Part shown: positions 1 through 7,036 of the stretch, one piece after another
How the letters are laid out: each line of letters begins with the position of its first letter
Numbering within the stretch: position 1 is the first letter of the stretch
Source of the DNA: Candidatus Woesebacteria bacterium
GTDB lineage: Bacteria > Patescibacteriota > Microgenomatia > UBA8517
Direction: 5' to 3'
NCBI GenBank assembly: GCA_026394855.1
Contig: JAPLZT010000116.1
Coordinates: 1-12,256 of the forward strand
Length of the DNA: 12,256 bases
Notes under the pieces: model-generated
The model's database searches: none
What the model saw: the letters and a program-made list of their open reading frames with translations, nothing else
What the model was told of the DNA's origin: nothing
Program-made: the position numbers and the translations under genes

Positions 1-2
1 TT

Positions 3-2396
3 CTCTGCCTAATTTTGGGACCCTTGGGTGTATATTTTTTTCTAAATTATGTTTTTAGGCGGGAGAAGGAAGGACTGGTTACCAATCTGGCTGCTTTTTT
101 GGGAGCCATGGCATACCTTCTTAATCTTGCCACTTTACAGCATTTTTTCCTTCCTTTTGAGATGTTTACCACCCAATACGCTTTTTTGCCGTGGCTGTTT
201 CTCTTTGCTTTGAAATTTTTAAGGGAAAAACGAAAAAAGTATCTGCTTGCCTTTGCCGTCTTGACAATTATTTCCGGTCCTCAAGCCTATGCAGCTACTC
301 TTTTTTACGCCTATTTTGGTGCTTTGATTATTTTTGTTTTAGCATACCGGTTCAAAAGGGGATTGGTTTTAATCTTGGTTTGCCTGCTTCTTAACCTTTA
401 TTGGCTGTTGCCTAATGCTTATTCAATCGTTCGGCAATCGGAAACTGTTATCAATTCAAGAATTAACCGGCTTTTTTCTCCTGAAGCCGAAATCAGAAGT
501 TTAGATTTTAGCGATGTTTCAGATGTTTTAATTCACAAAAGCTTTCTATTTGATTGGAGGGTTTTCGATTTTCAAAATAATAAGTTTACCAACCTAATGG
601 AAGCATGGAATAATTACCTTTCACAAAAATATGTAATTCTTATTTTGTATACGATTTCTTCATTTTCAATATTGGGTTTAATCTGGGGACTTGTAAAAAG
701 GGACAAAGTTGTTTTTTCTCTGTCTTTAGTTTTTCTTTATTCTTTGTTTTTCTTGACCGGAAGCCACTACATCAACAACAGTCTTCTTAGAGAGACCCTG
801 AGAATGCCTTTCACCAAATTTTCTATTATTTTTCTTTTTGCTATGTCTTTTTTCTTCGGATATATTTTTTTCAAGCTCTTTAGGAGAGCTTGGTTGGGGA
901 CTGCCTTAACTTTGATTGTAAGCGGAGGATTAATTTTTTCGGTCTGGCCAATGTTTCAGGGAAAGCTTGTAAGTTCTGTTGTCAAGACAGATGTGCCGAC
1001 TGAATATTTTGAACTTTTTAACTGGTTTAAAGATAAACCCGGAAGAATTGCGAGTTTGCCTTTAAATACTTTGTGGGGTTGGGATTATCATAGTTGGAAA
1101 TATGAAGGTTCCGGTTTTCTGACTTATGGTTTACCGAATCCACTCTTGGTTCGGGATTTTGATCGCTGGAGCCCGTATAACGAAACTTTTTACGCTGAAA
1201 GCTCAACGAGGTTATACGCGAATGACAACGAATCTTTTGAGCGTACGCTTCGAAAATATCAGGTTAAATATCTGCTATTGGACGGATCAATTATCAATCC
1301 GGGGGGAAGTGAAAATATTTCCTTTAATATATCCAATAATATCAAAGAGGTACAAAAGTTTGGTTTTTTGACTGTATACGAAACTAATTTTGACTCTGGA
1401 GACAACTTTATTTCAACTCCTCCGAGTTATATTTCAGTTAATGCCGACTTAACTTATTCACAAATTGATCCTGTTTACCAAAAATATGGGGATTATATAG
1501 AAGATGAAAATGGGGTGGGTTATCCTTTTGTAAATTTTGATCCCAGAGGACCTGTGAGTATAACTTCGAATTCAAGTGATCTTATTTTTGAAAATAAAGC
1601 AGCAAATTCAAAAGTAACCTTGCCCATAAAAGATAAAATCGTAGAGAGTTTTGGTGAGGACAGGGGTTTTAAGGAAGCCAATAACTGCGATCTTAAAAAG
1701 TTAGGCAGAGTTGAGAAAGATGGAAAAACCTACAGAGCTTTTGGCGGAGGAGTAGCTTGTGATTTTTTTGAATATCCTGATTTGAAATATAGTCAGGCTT
1801 ATGTTTTGAGGATTAAAGGAGAAAATAAAAAAGGAAGAGGTTTAAAGATTTACCTTCAGAATTGGGAAACGGGAAGAATGGATTTGGAAGAGCTTCTGCC
1901 GACGGGTAAATTTGATAACTACTTTGTTATTCTTCCTAAATTAAGCGATAAAGGCGGCTATACCTTGAATTTGGAAACCCGTTCTTTTGGAAGAATTGCT
2001 TCCGAAAATCGAATTGATGCCATTGAAATATATCCCTTTGATTTTAATTTACTGGTAAGTCTTCTTCAGAACCCGGAGAGGGAAATAACAATCAGTAACA
2101 ATTTAAGGGTCGAGAATGTTAAAAAGTTCGGTACCGCTTTTTACAAAGTACAAACTTCGGGGAATGGTTTATTGGTTTTAGGGCAGGGATATGAGAAAGG
2201 CTGGTTAGCATTTAAAAGAAAGGTTCTTTTAAAGCATGTCAAAGTAGATTCCTGGTCCAATGGCTGGATTGTCCTACCCAATCAACCAGTTAACCAATCA
2301 ACTATTTATCTAATTTTCTGGCCCCAGGCTTTGGAGTGGTTTGGCTTCATTATACTTGTTTACATGTTGACAGGATTAAAGGGTAGGGTATACTAA
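3..2396 (+). CDS. Large multi-pass membrane protein, GT-C/AftD/YfhO-like (5' end outside window)
   Basis: The frame is open to the left window edge: the codons before the first TTG (position 15) read as hydrophobic residues, so the true start lies upstream. Counting from that TTG, about ten membrane helices lie in residues 1-312, including a W-rich NLYWLLPN segment (127-134) and a PFTKFSIIFLF segment (265-275). A long soluble region follows (about 315-760), then one C-terminal helix (about 765-787). This plan, many helices, then a large extracytoplasmic domain, then a last helix, is typical of GT-C-fold glycosyltransferases using lipid-linked sugars and of the YfhO and AftD/DUF3367 groups. 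A role in cell-surface glycan assembly is inferred from that plan. The catalytic acidic loop expected near the first helix would be in the missing part, so activity cannot be judged. It ends 65 bases before rho on the same strand. Confidence 0.75.
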   Translation, partial: LCLILGPLGVYFFLNYVFRREKEGLVTNLAAFLGAMAYLLNLATLQHFFLPFEMFTTQYAFLPWLFLFALKFLREKRKKYLLAFAVLTIISGPQAYAATLFYAYFGALIIFVLAYRFKRGLVLILVCLLLNLYWLLPNAYSIVRQSETVINSRINRLFSPEAEIRSLDFSDVSDVLIHKSFLFDWRVFDFQNNKFTNLMEAWNNYLSQKYVILILYTISSFSILGLIWGLVKRDKVVFSLSLVFLYSLFFLTGSHYINNSLLRETLRMPFTKFSIIFLFAMSFFFGYIFFKLFRRAWLGTALTLIVSGGLIFSVWPMFQGKLVSSVVKTDVPTEYFELFNWFKDKPGRIASLPLNTLWGWDYHSWKYEGSGFLTYGLPNPLLVRDFDRWSPYNETFYAESSTRLYANDNESFERTLRKYQVKYLLLDGSIINPGGSENISFNISNNIKEVQKFGFLTVYETNFDSGDNFISTPPSYISVNADLTYSQIDPVYQKYGDYIEDENGVGYPFVNFDPRGPVSITSNSSDLIFENKAANSKVTLPIKDKIVESFGEDRGFKEANNCDLKKLGRVEKDGKTYRAFGGGVACDFFEYPDLKYSQAYVLRIKGENKKGRGLKIYLQNWETGRMDLEELLPTGKFDNYFVILPKLSDKGGYTLNLETRSFGRIASENRIDAIEIYPFDFNLLVSLLQNPEREITISNNLRVENVKKFGTAFYKVQTSGNGLLVLGQGYEKGWLAFKRKVLLKHVKVDSWSNGWIVLPNQPVNQSTIYLIFWPQALEWFGFIILVYMLTGLKGRVY

Positions 2397-2461
2397 AGTT
2401 GGATTTGTAAGTGTTTGCTTCTTTTTAAAGTATTCTTTAATGTTTATATTTTCTATAAGTT

Positions 2462-3760
2462 ATGACTAATTCGACCTCAGATGTGCAAGATTTAATCGGA
2501 TCTCCCGTTGATGCCGGAGAGCTTGGTAGTGGTGCCAAAGACGTTGTTGTAAGTGCTCCTCAAGTTCCCGTTTCTAACTACTTTGAAAGAAATATTCCCG
2601 ATGCCAATCTTCCTACAGAAACGGTTTCGGGAGTTTTGGATATTGCCAACGAAGGTTCAGGGCTTTTAAGACCAAAGTTTTCGGCAAGCGATAATGACGT
2701 TTATATATCTTCATCGCAAATAAGAAGGTTTAATCTTAGGGTCGGAGATAAAATCGAAGGACAGGCAAGGCGTCCTAAGGAAAACGAAAGATATTGGGGG
2801 CTTTTAAAGGTTGAAAAGGTAAACGGGGAGAGTGTTGACAAAATGCCGGTTAACAGACTTAATTTTGATGATCTTTTGCCAATCTATCCTGATGCGCAAA
2901 TAGACCTTACAACAGATAGCGATACTCTTACCACCCGCGTAATTGATTTGGTTTCTCCAATTGGATTTGGACAAAGGGCTTTAATTGTTTCTCCTCCCAA
3001 AGCAGGTAAAACCTGGCTGGTAAAAGATATTTTGGCGGGAATTGCCAAGAATTATCCTGAGAACGGGAAAGGGAAAACGAAGAAGGTCCATATAATGGCA
3101 GTTTTAATCGGTGAAAGACCTGAAGAGGTAACGGACATCCTTAGGAAGGTTGCAGAGGTTACAGACGGATCAGGTGATGTTGCAGCTAGCAACTTTGATG
3201 AACCGCCGCAAGACCAGACAAGAGTTGGAGAACTTGCATTGGAAAGGGCAAAAAGATTAGTTGAAGCGGGGCACGACGTTGTCATAGTTTTGGATTCGGT
3301 TACCAGAATGGCAAGGGCATATAATCTTGCCCTTCCGACATCAGGCAGAACCCTTTCGGGAGGATTTGATCCGATGGCACTTTTCCCGGCAAAGAAATTC
3401 TTCGGAGCAGCCAGAAGAATAGAAAATGCGGGAAGCCTGACAATTATCGGAACCTGTCTTGTAGAAACCGGCTCCAGAATGGATGATCTTATCTATGAAG
3501 AATTTAAAGGAACGGGAAACATGGAACTTCACTTAACCAGAAAACTTGCAGACAGAAGAATTTTTCCGGCAATTGATGTAACAAGATCGGGAACCCGTCA
3601 GGAAGAGCTTCTTTACGGTAAAGACACTTTAGAAAAAGTTCATACCTTAAGAAGAATGCTTGAAATGATATCGGAAGATGAAAGAACCGAAGCGCTTCTT
3701 GAAAAAATCAAAAAAACAAAAGACAACAAAGAATTCCTGGAATCGCTTAAAACGGTCTAA
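2462..3760 (+). CDS. rho: Transcription termination factor Rho
   Basis: Rho is the hexameric RNA-dependent ATPase/helicase that releases RNA polymerase at Rho-dependent terminators. The 432-residue product has the cold-shock-like RNA-binding domain (about 55-125, including NDVYISSSQIRRFNLR), Walker A PPKAGKT (178-184), the catalytic-Glu motif GERPEEVT (217-224), Walker B VVIVLDS (273-279), a Q-loop around GRTLSGGFD (295-303), and the R-loop region with GTGNMELHLTRK (350-361) and RSGTRQEELL (375-384). The first 50 or so residues are low-complexity and do not resemble the helical Rho_N domain. The RNP1-like motif is GSGLLR where E. coli has GFGFLR. Small insertions occur near 201-208 and 232-238. 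No Shine-Dalgarno sequence precedes the ATG; the AT-rich leader has a possible -10 (TATATT, 2445-2450). Identification is firm; the divergence is limited to the N-terminal RNA-binding side. Confidence 0.97.
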   Translation: MTNSTSDVQDLIGSPVDAGELGSGAKDVVVSAPQVPVSNYFERNIPDANLPTETVSGVLDIANEGSGLLRPKFSASDNDVYISSSQIRRFNLRVGDKIEGQARRPKENERYWGLLKVEKVNGESVDKMPVNRLNFDDLLPIYPDAQIDLTTDSDTLTTRVIDLVSPIGFGQRALIVSPPKAGKTWLVKDILAGIAKNYPENGKGKTKKVHIMAVLIGERPEEVTDILRKVAEVTDGSGDVAASNFDEPPQDQTRVGELALERAKRLVEAGHDVVIVLDSVTRMARAYNLALPTSGRTLSGGFDPMALFPAKKFFGAARRIENAGSLTIIGTCLVETGSRMDDLIYEEFKGTGNMELHLTRKLADRRIFPAIDVTRSGTRQEELLYGKDTLEKVHTLRRMLEMISEDERTEALLEKIKKTKDNKEFLESLKTV

Positions 3761-3765
3761 AAAAC

Positions 3766-3813
3766 AATTTTCCATTTTTCATTTACCATCTTCCATTTTA
3801 TTTTTCCATTTTT
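3766..3813. repeat. Left AT-rich repeat arm of four-helix-bundle element 1
   Basis: This is an array of CCATTT/CATTTACC-like words starting five bases after the rho stop codon. Its outer end AATTTTCCATTT (3766-3777) matches the inverse complement of the right arm's end (4273-4284) at 11 of 12 positions. CCATTTTTCATTTACCAT (3772-3789) recurs exactly, in the same orientation, at 4180-4197. The array runs into the gene: the last codons (KMEK, stop) of the minus-strand four-helix-bundle gene are made of repeat sequence. Confidence 0.75.
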
Positions 3814-4166
3814 CGAATTTTCTGATTTCTTTCGGCAGTAATAATTGAGGCTGTAAATATTTTTATTAATTCTTCAGTTTCTTTTTTAAGCCAAGTAAGA
3901 TTTTCGTTTGATGTTTGTATTAGAACAAGCCAGTAATTCGACTCCTTAGTTTCCCTTCTGCAAATTTTAAGTTTCAATATGAATTCTTTAGCACTACTTG
4001 CTTCTATCGCTTCGATGTAATTTGCTCCCGGTGAAGAAGATGAACGATTAAGTTGATTACTGTAAATTATATTATGTGAATTTTTTGGTAGTTTACTGGT
4101 TAAAAACATGCTCCCTTGCGCGAATTTTAATAATCTCCCTTGTAGAATTTCTGGGGTAAATATCAT
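3798..4166 (-). CDS. Four-helix bundle protein (23S rRNA intervening-sequence / Avd-like family)
   Basis: The 122-residue product fits the small four-helix bundle family first seen as ORFs in 23S rRNA intervening sequences and related to the Avd accessory protein of diversity-generating retroelements. Family-like marks are the inter-helix GAN (47-49) followed by an acidic helix, then KEFILKLKICRRETKESNYWL (60-80), where the spaced K/E residues and the YWL end are shared with the second copy at 7756-8121, and an amphipathic last helix rich in E, K and I. No membrane segment or catalytic motif is seen; family members form basic, nucleic-acid-binding oligomers. The ATG is the only reasonable start, because a TAA lies two codons upstream. 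The gene sits between the ends of rho and the Fic gene, enclosed by AT-rich repeats. Family membership is likely; the cellular role is unknown. Confidence 0.8.
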   Translation of the reverse strand: MIFTPEILQGRLLKFAQGSMFLTSKLPKNSHNIIYSNQLNRSSSSPGANYIEAIEASSAKEFILKLKICRRETKESNYWLVLIQTSNENLTWLKKETEELIKIFTASIITAERNQKIRKMEK

Positions 4167-4179
4167 TGATTACAATTTA

Positions 4180-4204
4180 CCATTTTTCATTTACCATTTT
4201 CAAT
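4180..4204. repeat. Inner repeat upstream of four-helix-bundle gene 1
   Basis: CCATTTTTCATTTACCAT (4180-4197) is an exact 18-base copy of 3772-3789, so the gene body is bracketed by direct copies. CATTTACCAT within it (4188-4197) is also the inverse complement of ATGGTAAATG at 4253-4262, giving a potential hairpin over the promoter region. Confidence 0.75.
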
Positions 4205-4232
4205 CTTATTTATTCATTTTGTTAATTTTCAA
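4203..4232 (-). promoter_or_regulatory. Candidate promoter for four-helix-bundle gene 1
   Basis: Read on the minus strand, TTGAAA (4227-4232) and TAAGAT (4203-4208) are separated by 18 bases, a fair sigma70-type match. The expected transcript start lies about 30 bases before the ATG. The promoter lies between two inverted repeat blocks (4188-4197 and 4253-4262), so a hairpin could enclose it. Confidence 0.4.
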
Positions 4233-4251
4233 ATCGGCGATTGGACAATAA

Positions 4252-4285
4252 AATGGTAAATGGGAAATTTGTAAATGGACAATTT
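4252..4285. repeat. Right (inverted) AT-rich repeat arm of element 1
   Basis: The words ATGGTAAATG (4253-4262) and AAATGGACAATT (4273-4284) are inverse complements of words in the left arm. The second one matches the left outer end AATTTTCCATTT with one mismatch, which places the probable edge of the element near 4284, about 32 bases from the end of the Fic gene. No target-site duplication is obvious outside the two ends. Confidence 0.65.
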
Positions 4286-4315
4286 TGATTTATGAATTCC
4301 TCGACAGCCTCAAGA

Positions 4316-5281
4316 CTAGTTTCTTTGTCTTTTCCTACTTATCAAATAGTCTTCTACAGAAGAAATAGAAGTTAACCAATTCCTTCCTTCTTTATGGGCC
4401 ACGAGTTTTCCAGATCTTGCCAGTAAATTCAGATACTTAGCTGAAAATTTTATCCGTTTACCAATAATTGATAGGGGAAGGAATTTATCCTCTTTTATCC
4501 TTGTGACACTTAAAGTTTCCAGATAAATATCCAGAGAACGTTCAACAGTACGGGCAACAAAAGTAACGAAAGGAATAAGATTGCCGTTATCAGCTTTTGA
4601 TAAAGCTTCGTAATAAATCTTACGGTCATTTTTTAAAATAATGACTAGTGGATAACCTTTTTGCATAAGAATAATATTCATTAAGAGTCTTGCGCATCGT
4701 CCATTACCGTCAACAAAGGGATGAATGCTTACAAGCTTGTGATGAATAACAGCTGCTAGCTCAATTGGATGAAATCGATTTTGGTTATGTCCAAACCATG
4801 AAATTAGATTAGACATTAAATAGGGAACTTCAATTGCAGATGGTGGTTGATGTGTGGCGCCGGTCACAGCCACCTCACCAGTACGGTAGACGCCTGAAAT
4901 ACTTTTATCTATAGGTTCAATAACCAAGCTTTGCAATTGCCGAATTAGGTGTTGAGAAATAGTCGTCTGTCGATGATTTCCAACCAAATTATATATAAAC
5001 TCAAGAGCCTCGTGGTGGCTTTTGGCTTCAAGATGGTTTTTAAAGGATTTTCCCTTAATGGTTATTCCTTCATTAATTACAAAATAAGTTTCCTTAAACG
5101 TAAGGTTATTGCCTTCGATGGCGTTACTGTTGTAGGTTGCTTCAAGCATAAAGCGTTCGCGAAGCTTAGCGACCAAGGTTGGGGATAATGGTCTTTTTGA
5201 TTGGAGTTTCTTCCACTTAGCATCGATTCTGTCAATAAGTTCTTGCGGGACGTACTTTGGACTAATATGGTATGGTTTCAT
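4316..5281 (-). CDS. Fic family protein with N-terminal inhibitory motif and C-terminal HTH
   Basis: Fic proteins transfer AMP or another phosphate-containing group from a nucleotide to hydroxyl side chains of target proteins. The 321-residue product carries the full active-site motif HPFVDGNGRCAR (187-198), with the catalytic His187 and the nucleotide-binding GNGR. An N-terminal inhibitory helix is visible as SNAIEG (52-57), the [S/T]xxxE[G/N] pattern of self-inhibited class II Fic enzymes, with the obstructing Glu at 56. The flap region is YRTGEVAVTGATHQPP (132-147). The C-terminal part (about 268-315) looks like a small helix-turn-helix or substrate-recognition domain, common in this subgroup. 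All key residues are present, so it is probably active. No separate antitoxin gene is adjacent, which fits regulation in cis. It has its own strong promoter and is divergent from the M23 peptidase gene. Confidence 0.93.
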   Translation of the reverse strand: MKPYHISPKYVPQELIDRIDAKWKKLQSKRPLSPTLVAKLRERFMLEATYNSNAIEGNNLTFKETYFVINEGITIKGKSFKNHLEAKSHHEALEFIYNLVGNHRQTTISQHLIRQLQSLVIEPIDKSISGVYRTGEVAVTGATHQPPSAIEVPYLMSNLISWFGHNQNRFHPIELAAVIHHKLVSIHPFVDGNGRCARLLMNIILMQKGYPLVIILKNDRKIYYEALSKADNGNLIPFVTFVARTVERSLDIYLETLSVTRIKEDKFLPLSIIGKRIKFSAKYLNLLARSGKLVAHKEGRNWLTSISSVEDYLISRKRQRN

Positions 5282-5302
5282 ATTTCAGACTATACCATAT
5301 TA
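5263..5302. promoter_or_regulatory. 11-bp inverted repeat over the Fic start (candidate operator)
   Basis: TAATATGGTAT (5263-5273) and ATACCATATTA (5292-5302) form a perfect 11-bp inverted repeat with an 18-bp spacer. One arm overlaps the -10 of the Fic promoter and the other lies in the first codons of the gene. Half-sites about 29 bp apart (nearly three helical turns) suit a dimeric repressor. The repressor is unknown; the Fic protein's own C-terminal HTH is a candidate by inference only. Confidence 0.5.
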
Positions 5303-5318
5303 AGGATTAATGTGTCAA
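5289..5318 (-). promoter_or_regulatory. Strong promoter of the Fic gene, leaderless spacing
   Basis: On the minus strand a perfect -35 TTGACA (5313-5318) and -10 TATAGT (5289-5294) are separated by 18 bases. Only seven bases lie between the -10 and the ATG (5281), so transcription should begin at or within a base or two of the start codon, giving a leaderless mRNA. No Shine-Dalgarno sequence is present, in agreement. Confidence 0.7.
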
Positions 5319-5401
5319 GAAGGTTTGACCAAGCATGTTTCATATGATATCGTCAAGGACGTGGAAGATATTAAACTATTTTATTCAGAACTTTTGGTGT
5401 T

Positions 5402-5407
5402 TATAAT
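5402..5407 (+). promoter_or_regulatory. Possible -10 element of the M23 peptidase gene
   Basis: A perfect TATAAT lies about 50 bases before the chosen start of the M23 peptidase gene. The -35 region at the right distance (near 5379) is poor. A GGAGG at 5431-5435 follows it but is 21 bases from the ATG at 5457; the nearer AAGGGG (5448-5453) may serve as the ribosome binding site. Confidence 0.3.
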
Positions 5408-5456
5408 TAGAAGACTTCATTTATCTTTTTGGAGGTTTGAAAAAGGCAAGGGGTTT

Positions 5457-6416
5457 ATGGTTGAAACCTTGTACCGTCAAAGAGGCAAGTTTGCCAGACG
5501 TTTTGTTCATACAGGCATGGCAACTTTGGCAGGATTAGGGATTATTATTGCTCCCATAGTTGCTAAAGAGTTTCCAGGAAGAAGTGTTAATCCTTGGGAA
5601 GTAAACATTCAGCCCATGGTTCTTTCCGCATTCGCTGAGAATGCGGACATGCAGACTGTAATTAGCGATGTCAGAGATAAAATTATTGAATATAAAGTCC
5701 AAAGCGGGGATACTCTTTCGAGAGTTGCTGAAAAATTTGGGGTATCCTTAGAAACTATCCGTTGGCAGAACAATTTAACCAAGGATGCAATTAAGGAAGG
5801 ACAGATTTTAAAGATCCTGCCTGTTACGGGAGTTTCCCATACGGTTAAAAAGGGTGATACAGTTTATTCTATTGCGAAACTGTATGATACATCTCCCCAG
5901 GCTGTGGTTGATTTTCCGTTTAATACATTTAGTAACGATGAAACATTCGAACTTGCGATAGGACAGGTAATTATAATTCCGGACGGAGTTATGCCTAAAG
6001 AACAACCTGCGGTAAGAATCAGGCAAATTACCCCCAACGCAGGAACGGTTGTAGCATCAGGGAATTTTGTCTGGCCAACTGCGGGAACAATTACCCAAAG
6101 GTTTGTCTGGTATCATAAAGGAATAGATATTGCCAATTCGGGGATGCCTGACGTTTTGGCTGCCGATTCAGGAACTGTAGTTACCTCAGGATGGACCAAT
6201 GTTGGCTATGGTAATTATGTGGTTATAGATCATGGAAACGGTTACAGAACACTCTATGGTCATATGCAGACCATTTATGTGGTTGCCGGTCAAACAGTTG
6301 CCCGTGGCTCAAGGATAGGAAAAATGGGATCAACTGGGCGTTCTACCGGACCACACACCCACTTTGAAGTAATTCTAAACGGAGTTTACATTAATCCTCT
6401 AAATGTACTTAAGTAA
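5457..6416 (+). CDS. LysM-LysM-M23 peptidoglycan endopeptidase
   Basis: M23 metallopeptidases cut peptide bridges in peptidoglycan, and LysM domains bind its glycan. Starting at the ATG at 5457 the protein has 319 residues: a positively charged N-terminus and one membrane helix (about 17-37), LysM 1 (about 78-122, YKVQSGDTLSRVAEKF onward), LysM 2 (about 127-176, HTVKKGDTVYSIAKLY onward), then the M23 domain (about 205-316). All metal and catalytic positions are visible: H220 and D224 (HKGID), H269 (YGHM), and H300 and H302 (GPHTHFE). It should therefore be active outside the membrane, either anchored or secreted, in wall remodelling or daughter-cell separation. The frame is open back to an ATG at 5310, but that extension crosses the Fic promoter, is not signal-like, and would bury the export helix, so 5457 is preferred. 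Confidence 0.93.
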   Translation: MVETLYRQRGKFARRFVHTGMATLAGLGIIIAPIVAKEFPGRSVNPWEVNIQPMVLSAFAENADMQTVISDVRDKIIEYKVQSGDTLSRVAEKFGVSLETIRWQNNLTKDAIKEGQILKILPVTGVSHTVKKGDTVYSIAKLYDTSPQAVVDFPFNTFSNDETFELAIGQVIIIPDGVMPKEQPAVRIRQITPNAGTVVASGNFVWPTAGTITQRFVWYHKGIDIANSGMPDVLAADSGTVVTSGWTNVGYGNYVVIDHGNGYRTLYGHMQTIYVVAGQTVARGSRIGKMGSTGRSTGPHTHFEVILNGVYINPLNVLK

Positions 6417-6428
6417 ATTGTCATCTTC

Positions 6429-6457
6429 TTGACTTTCGATGTTTGTCGAAATATACT
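6429..6457 (+). promoter_or_regulatory. Promoter of the AbiE-like pair with palindrome between -35 and -10
   Basis: TTGACT (6429-6434) and TATACT (6452-6457) are separated by the ideal 17 bases. The spacer is nearly filled by a perfect inverted repeat, TTTCGA (6434-6439), six bases, TCGAAA (6446-6451). A repressor bound there would block RNA polymerase, and the first gene of the operon encodes a winged-helix protein, so autoregulation is a natural inference. Only nine bases lie between the -10 and the ATG at 6467, so the mRNA should be leaderless or nearly so. Confidence 0.75.
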
Positions 6458-6466
6458 GTATTTTGT

Positions 6467-7036
6467 ATGTTAAAAATCGAAACCTTGTGGCACCATTTAC
6501 TTTGGTCTGCCCTTAAAAAGGGTGAGTTTCATTTGACTCAAAAATCTCTGGCAGACTATTTTGGTTATTCCTTAAGCACTGTAAACTTAGCATATAAAAG
6601 GATTGAGGAAGCAGGAGTTAACAAAGATATTAAAAGACTGCTTTACTTTTGGGCAACCCATAGAAGTTTCAAGAAAGATATTATTTATGAAACCTGTGTA
6701 AATTTGACAATATTGGAAATTGAAGGTATGATTCCCGATGGGGCAATCTTAGGATGTTATACGGCAGCAAAAAATATACTTAATGAGCCTCCCGCTGATT
6801 ACTCGAAAGTCTATTTTTATTTTGATGAAGATAAACTTGATATTGTTAAAAAAAGATATCCTCCGGCTAAAGGAAATAATAATCTCTTTATTTTAAAAAC
6901 TTATCCTAAACAGATAGATTACGGAAAGGTAGCAACCCTGCCTCAAACGTTTGCGGATTTGTGGAACTTAAACGACTGGTATGCTAAAGATTTTTTAGTG
7001 GCATTAGAAAGGAAGATTGATGGCATATTATCATGA
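6467..7036 (+). CDS. Winged-helix protein, AbiEi-like putative antitoxin/autoregulator
   Basis: The 189-residue product starts with a helix-turn-helix (about 22-50): LTQKSLADYFGYSLSTVNLA (23-42) followed by YKRIEEAG resembles a MarR/GntR-type recognition helix and wing. The rest (about 60-189) is a mixed alpha/beta region with GAILGCYTAAK (92-102), YFYFD (116-120) and a C-terminal helix. I do not recognise it at sequence level, but its position, immediately before and overlapping a nucleotidyltransferase gene, matches the AbiEi antitoxins of type IV toxin-antitoxin systems, which have a winged-helix N-terminus and repress their own promoter through inverted repeats. Such a repeat lies inside this gene's promoter. 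The frame also opens at a TTG (6443) that lies inside that promoter, so ATG 6467 is chosen. The name is an inference from architecture and context. Confidence 0.7.
   Translation: MLKIETLWHHLLWSALKKGEFHLTQKSLADYFGYSLSTVNLAYKRIEEAGVNKDIKRLLYFWATHRSFKKDIIYETCVNLTILEIEGMIPDGAILGCYTAAKNILNEPPADYSKVYFYFDEDKLDIVKKRYPPAKGNNNLFILKTYPKQIDYGKVATLPQTFADLWNLNDWYAKDFLVALERKIDGILS

Noticed and set aside
3052..3285. Minus-strand open frames inside rho (also 3341-3532)
   Set aside because: They are antisense to strongly conserved rho motifs and show no protein-like composition or start signals.
3761..3800. Intrinsic terminator after rho
   Set aside because: The region is T-rich, but there is no local GC-rich hairpin; the only pairing is with the distant repeat arm at 4252-4285.
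5310..5456. 49-codon N-terminal extension of the M23 peptidase from the ATG at 5310
   Set aside because: It overlaps the Fic promoter, has no ribosome binding site, and would bury the export helix that follows M at 5457.
7034..7036. TGA read as an amino acid (recoded genetic code)
   Set aside because: TGA ends both the winged-helix gene and four-helix-bundle gene 2 at sensible lengths, so the standard bacterial code fits.
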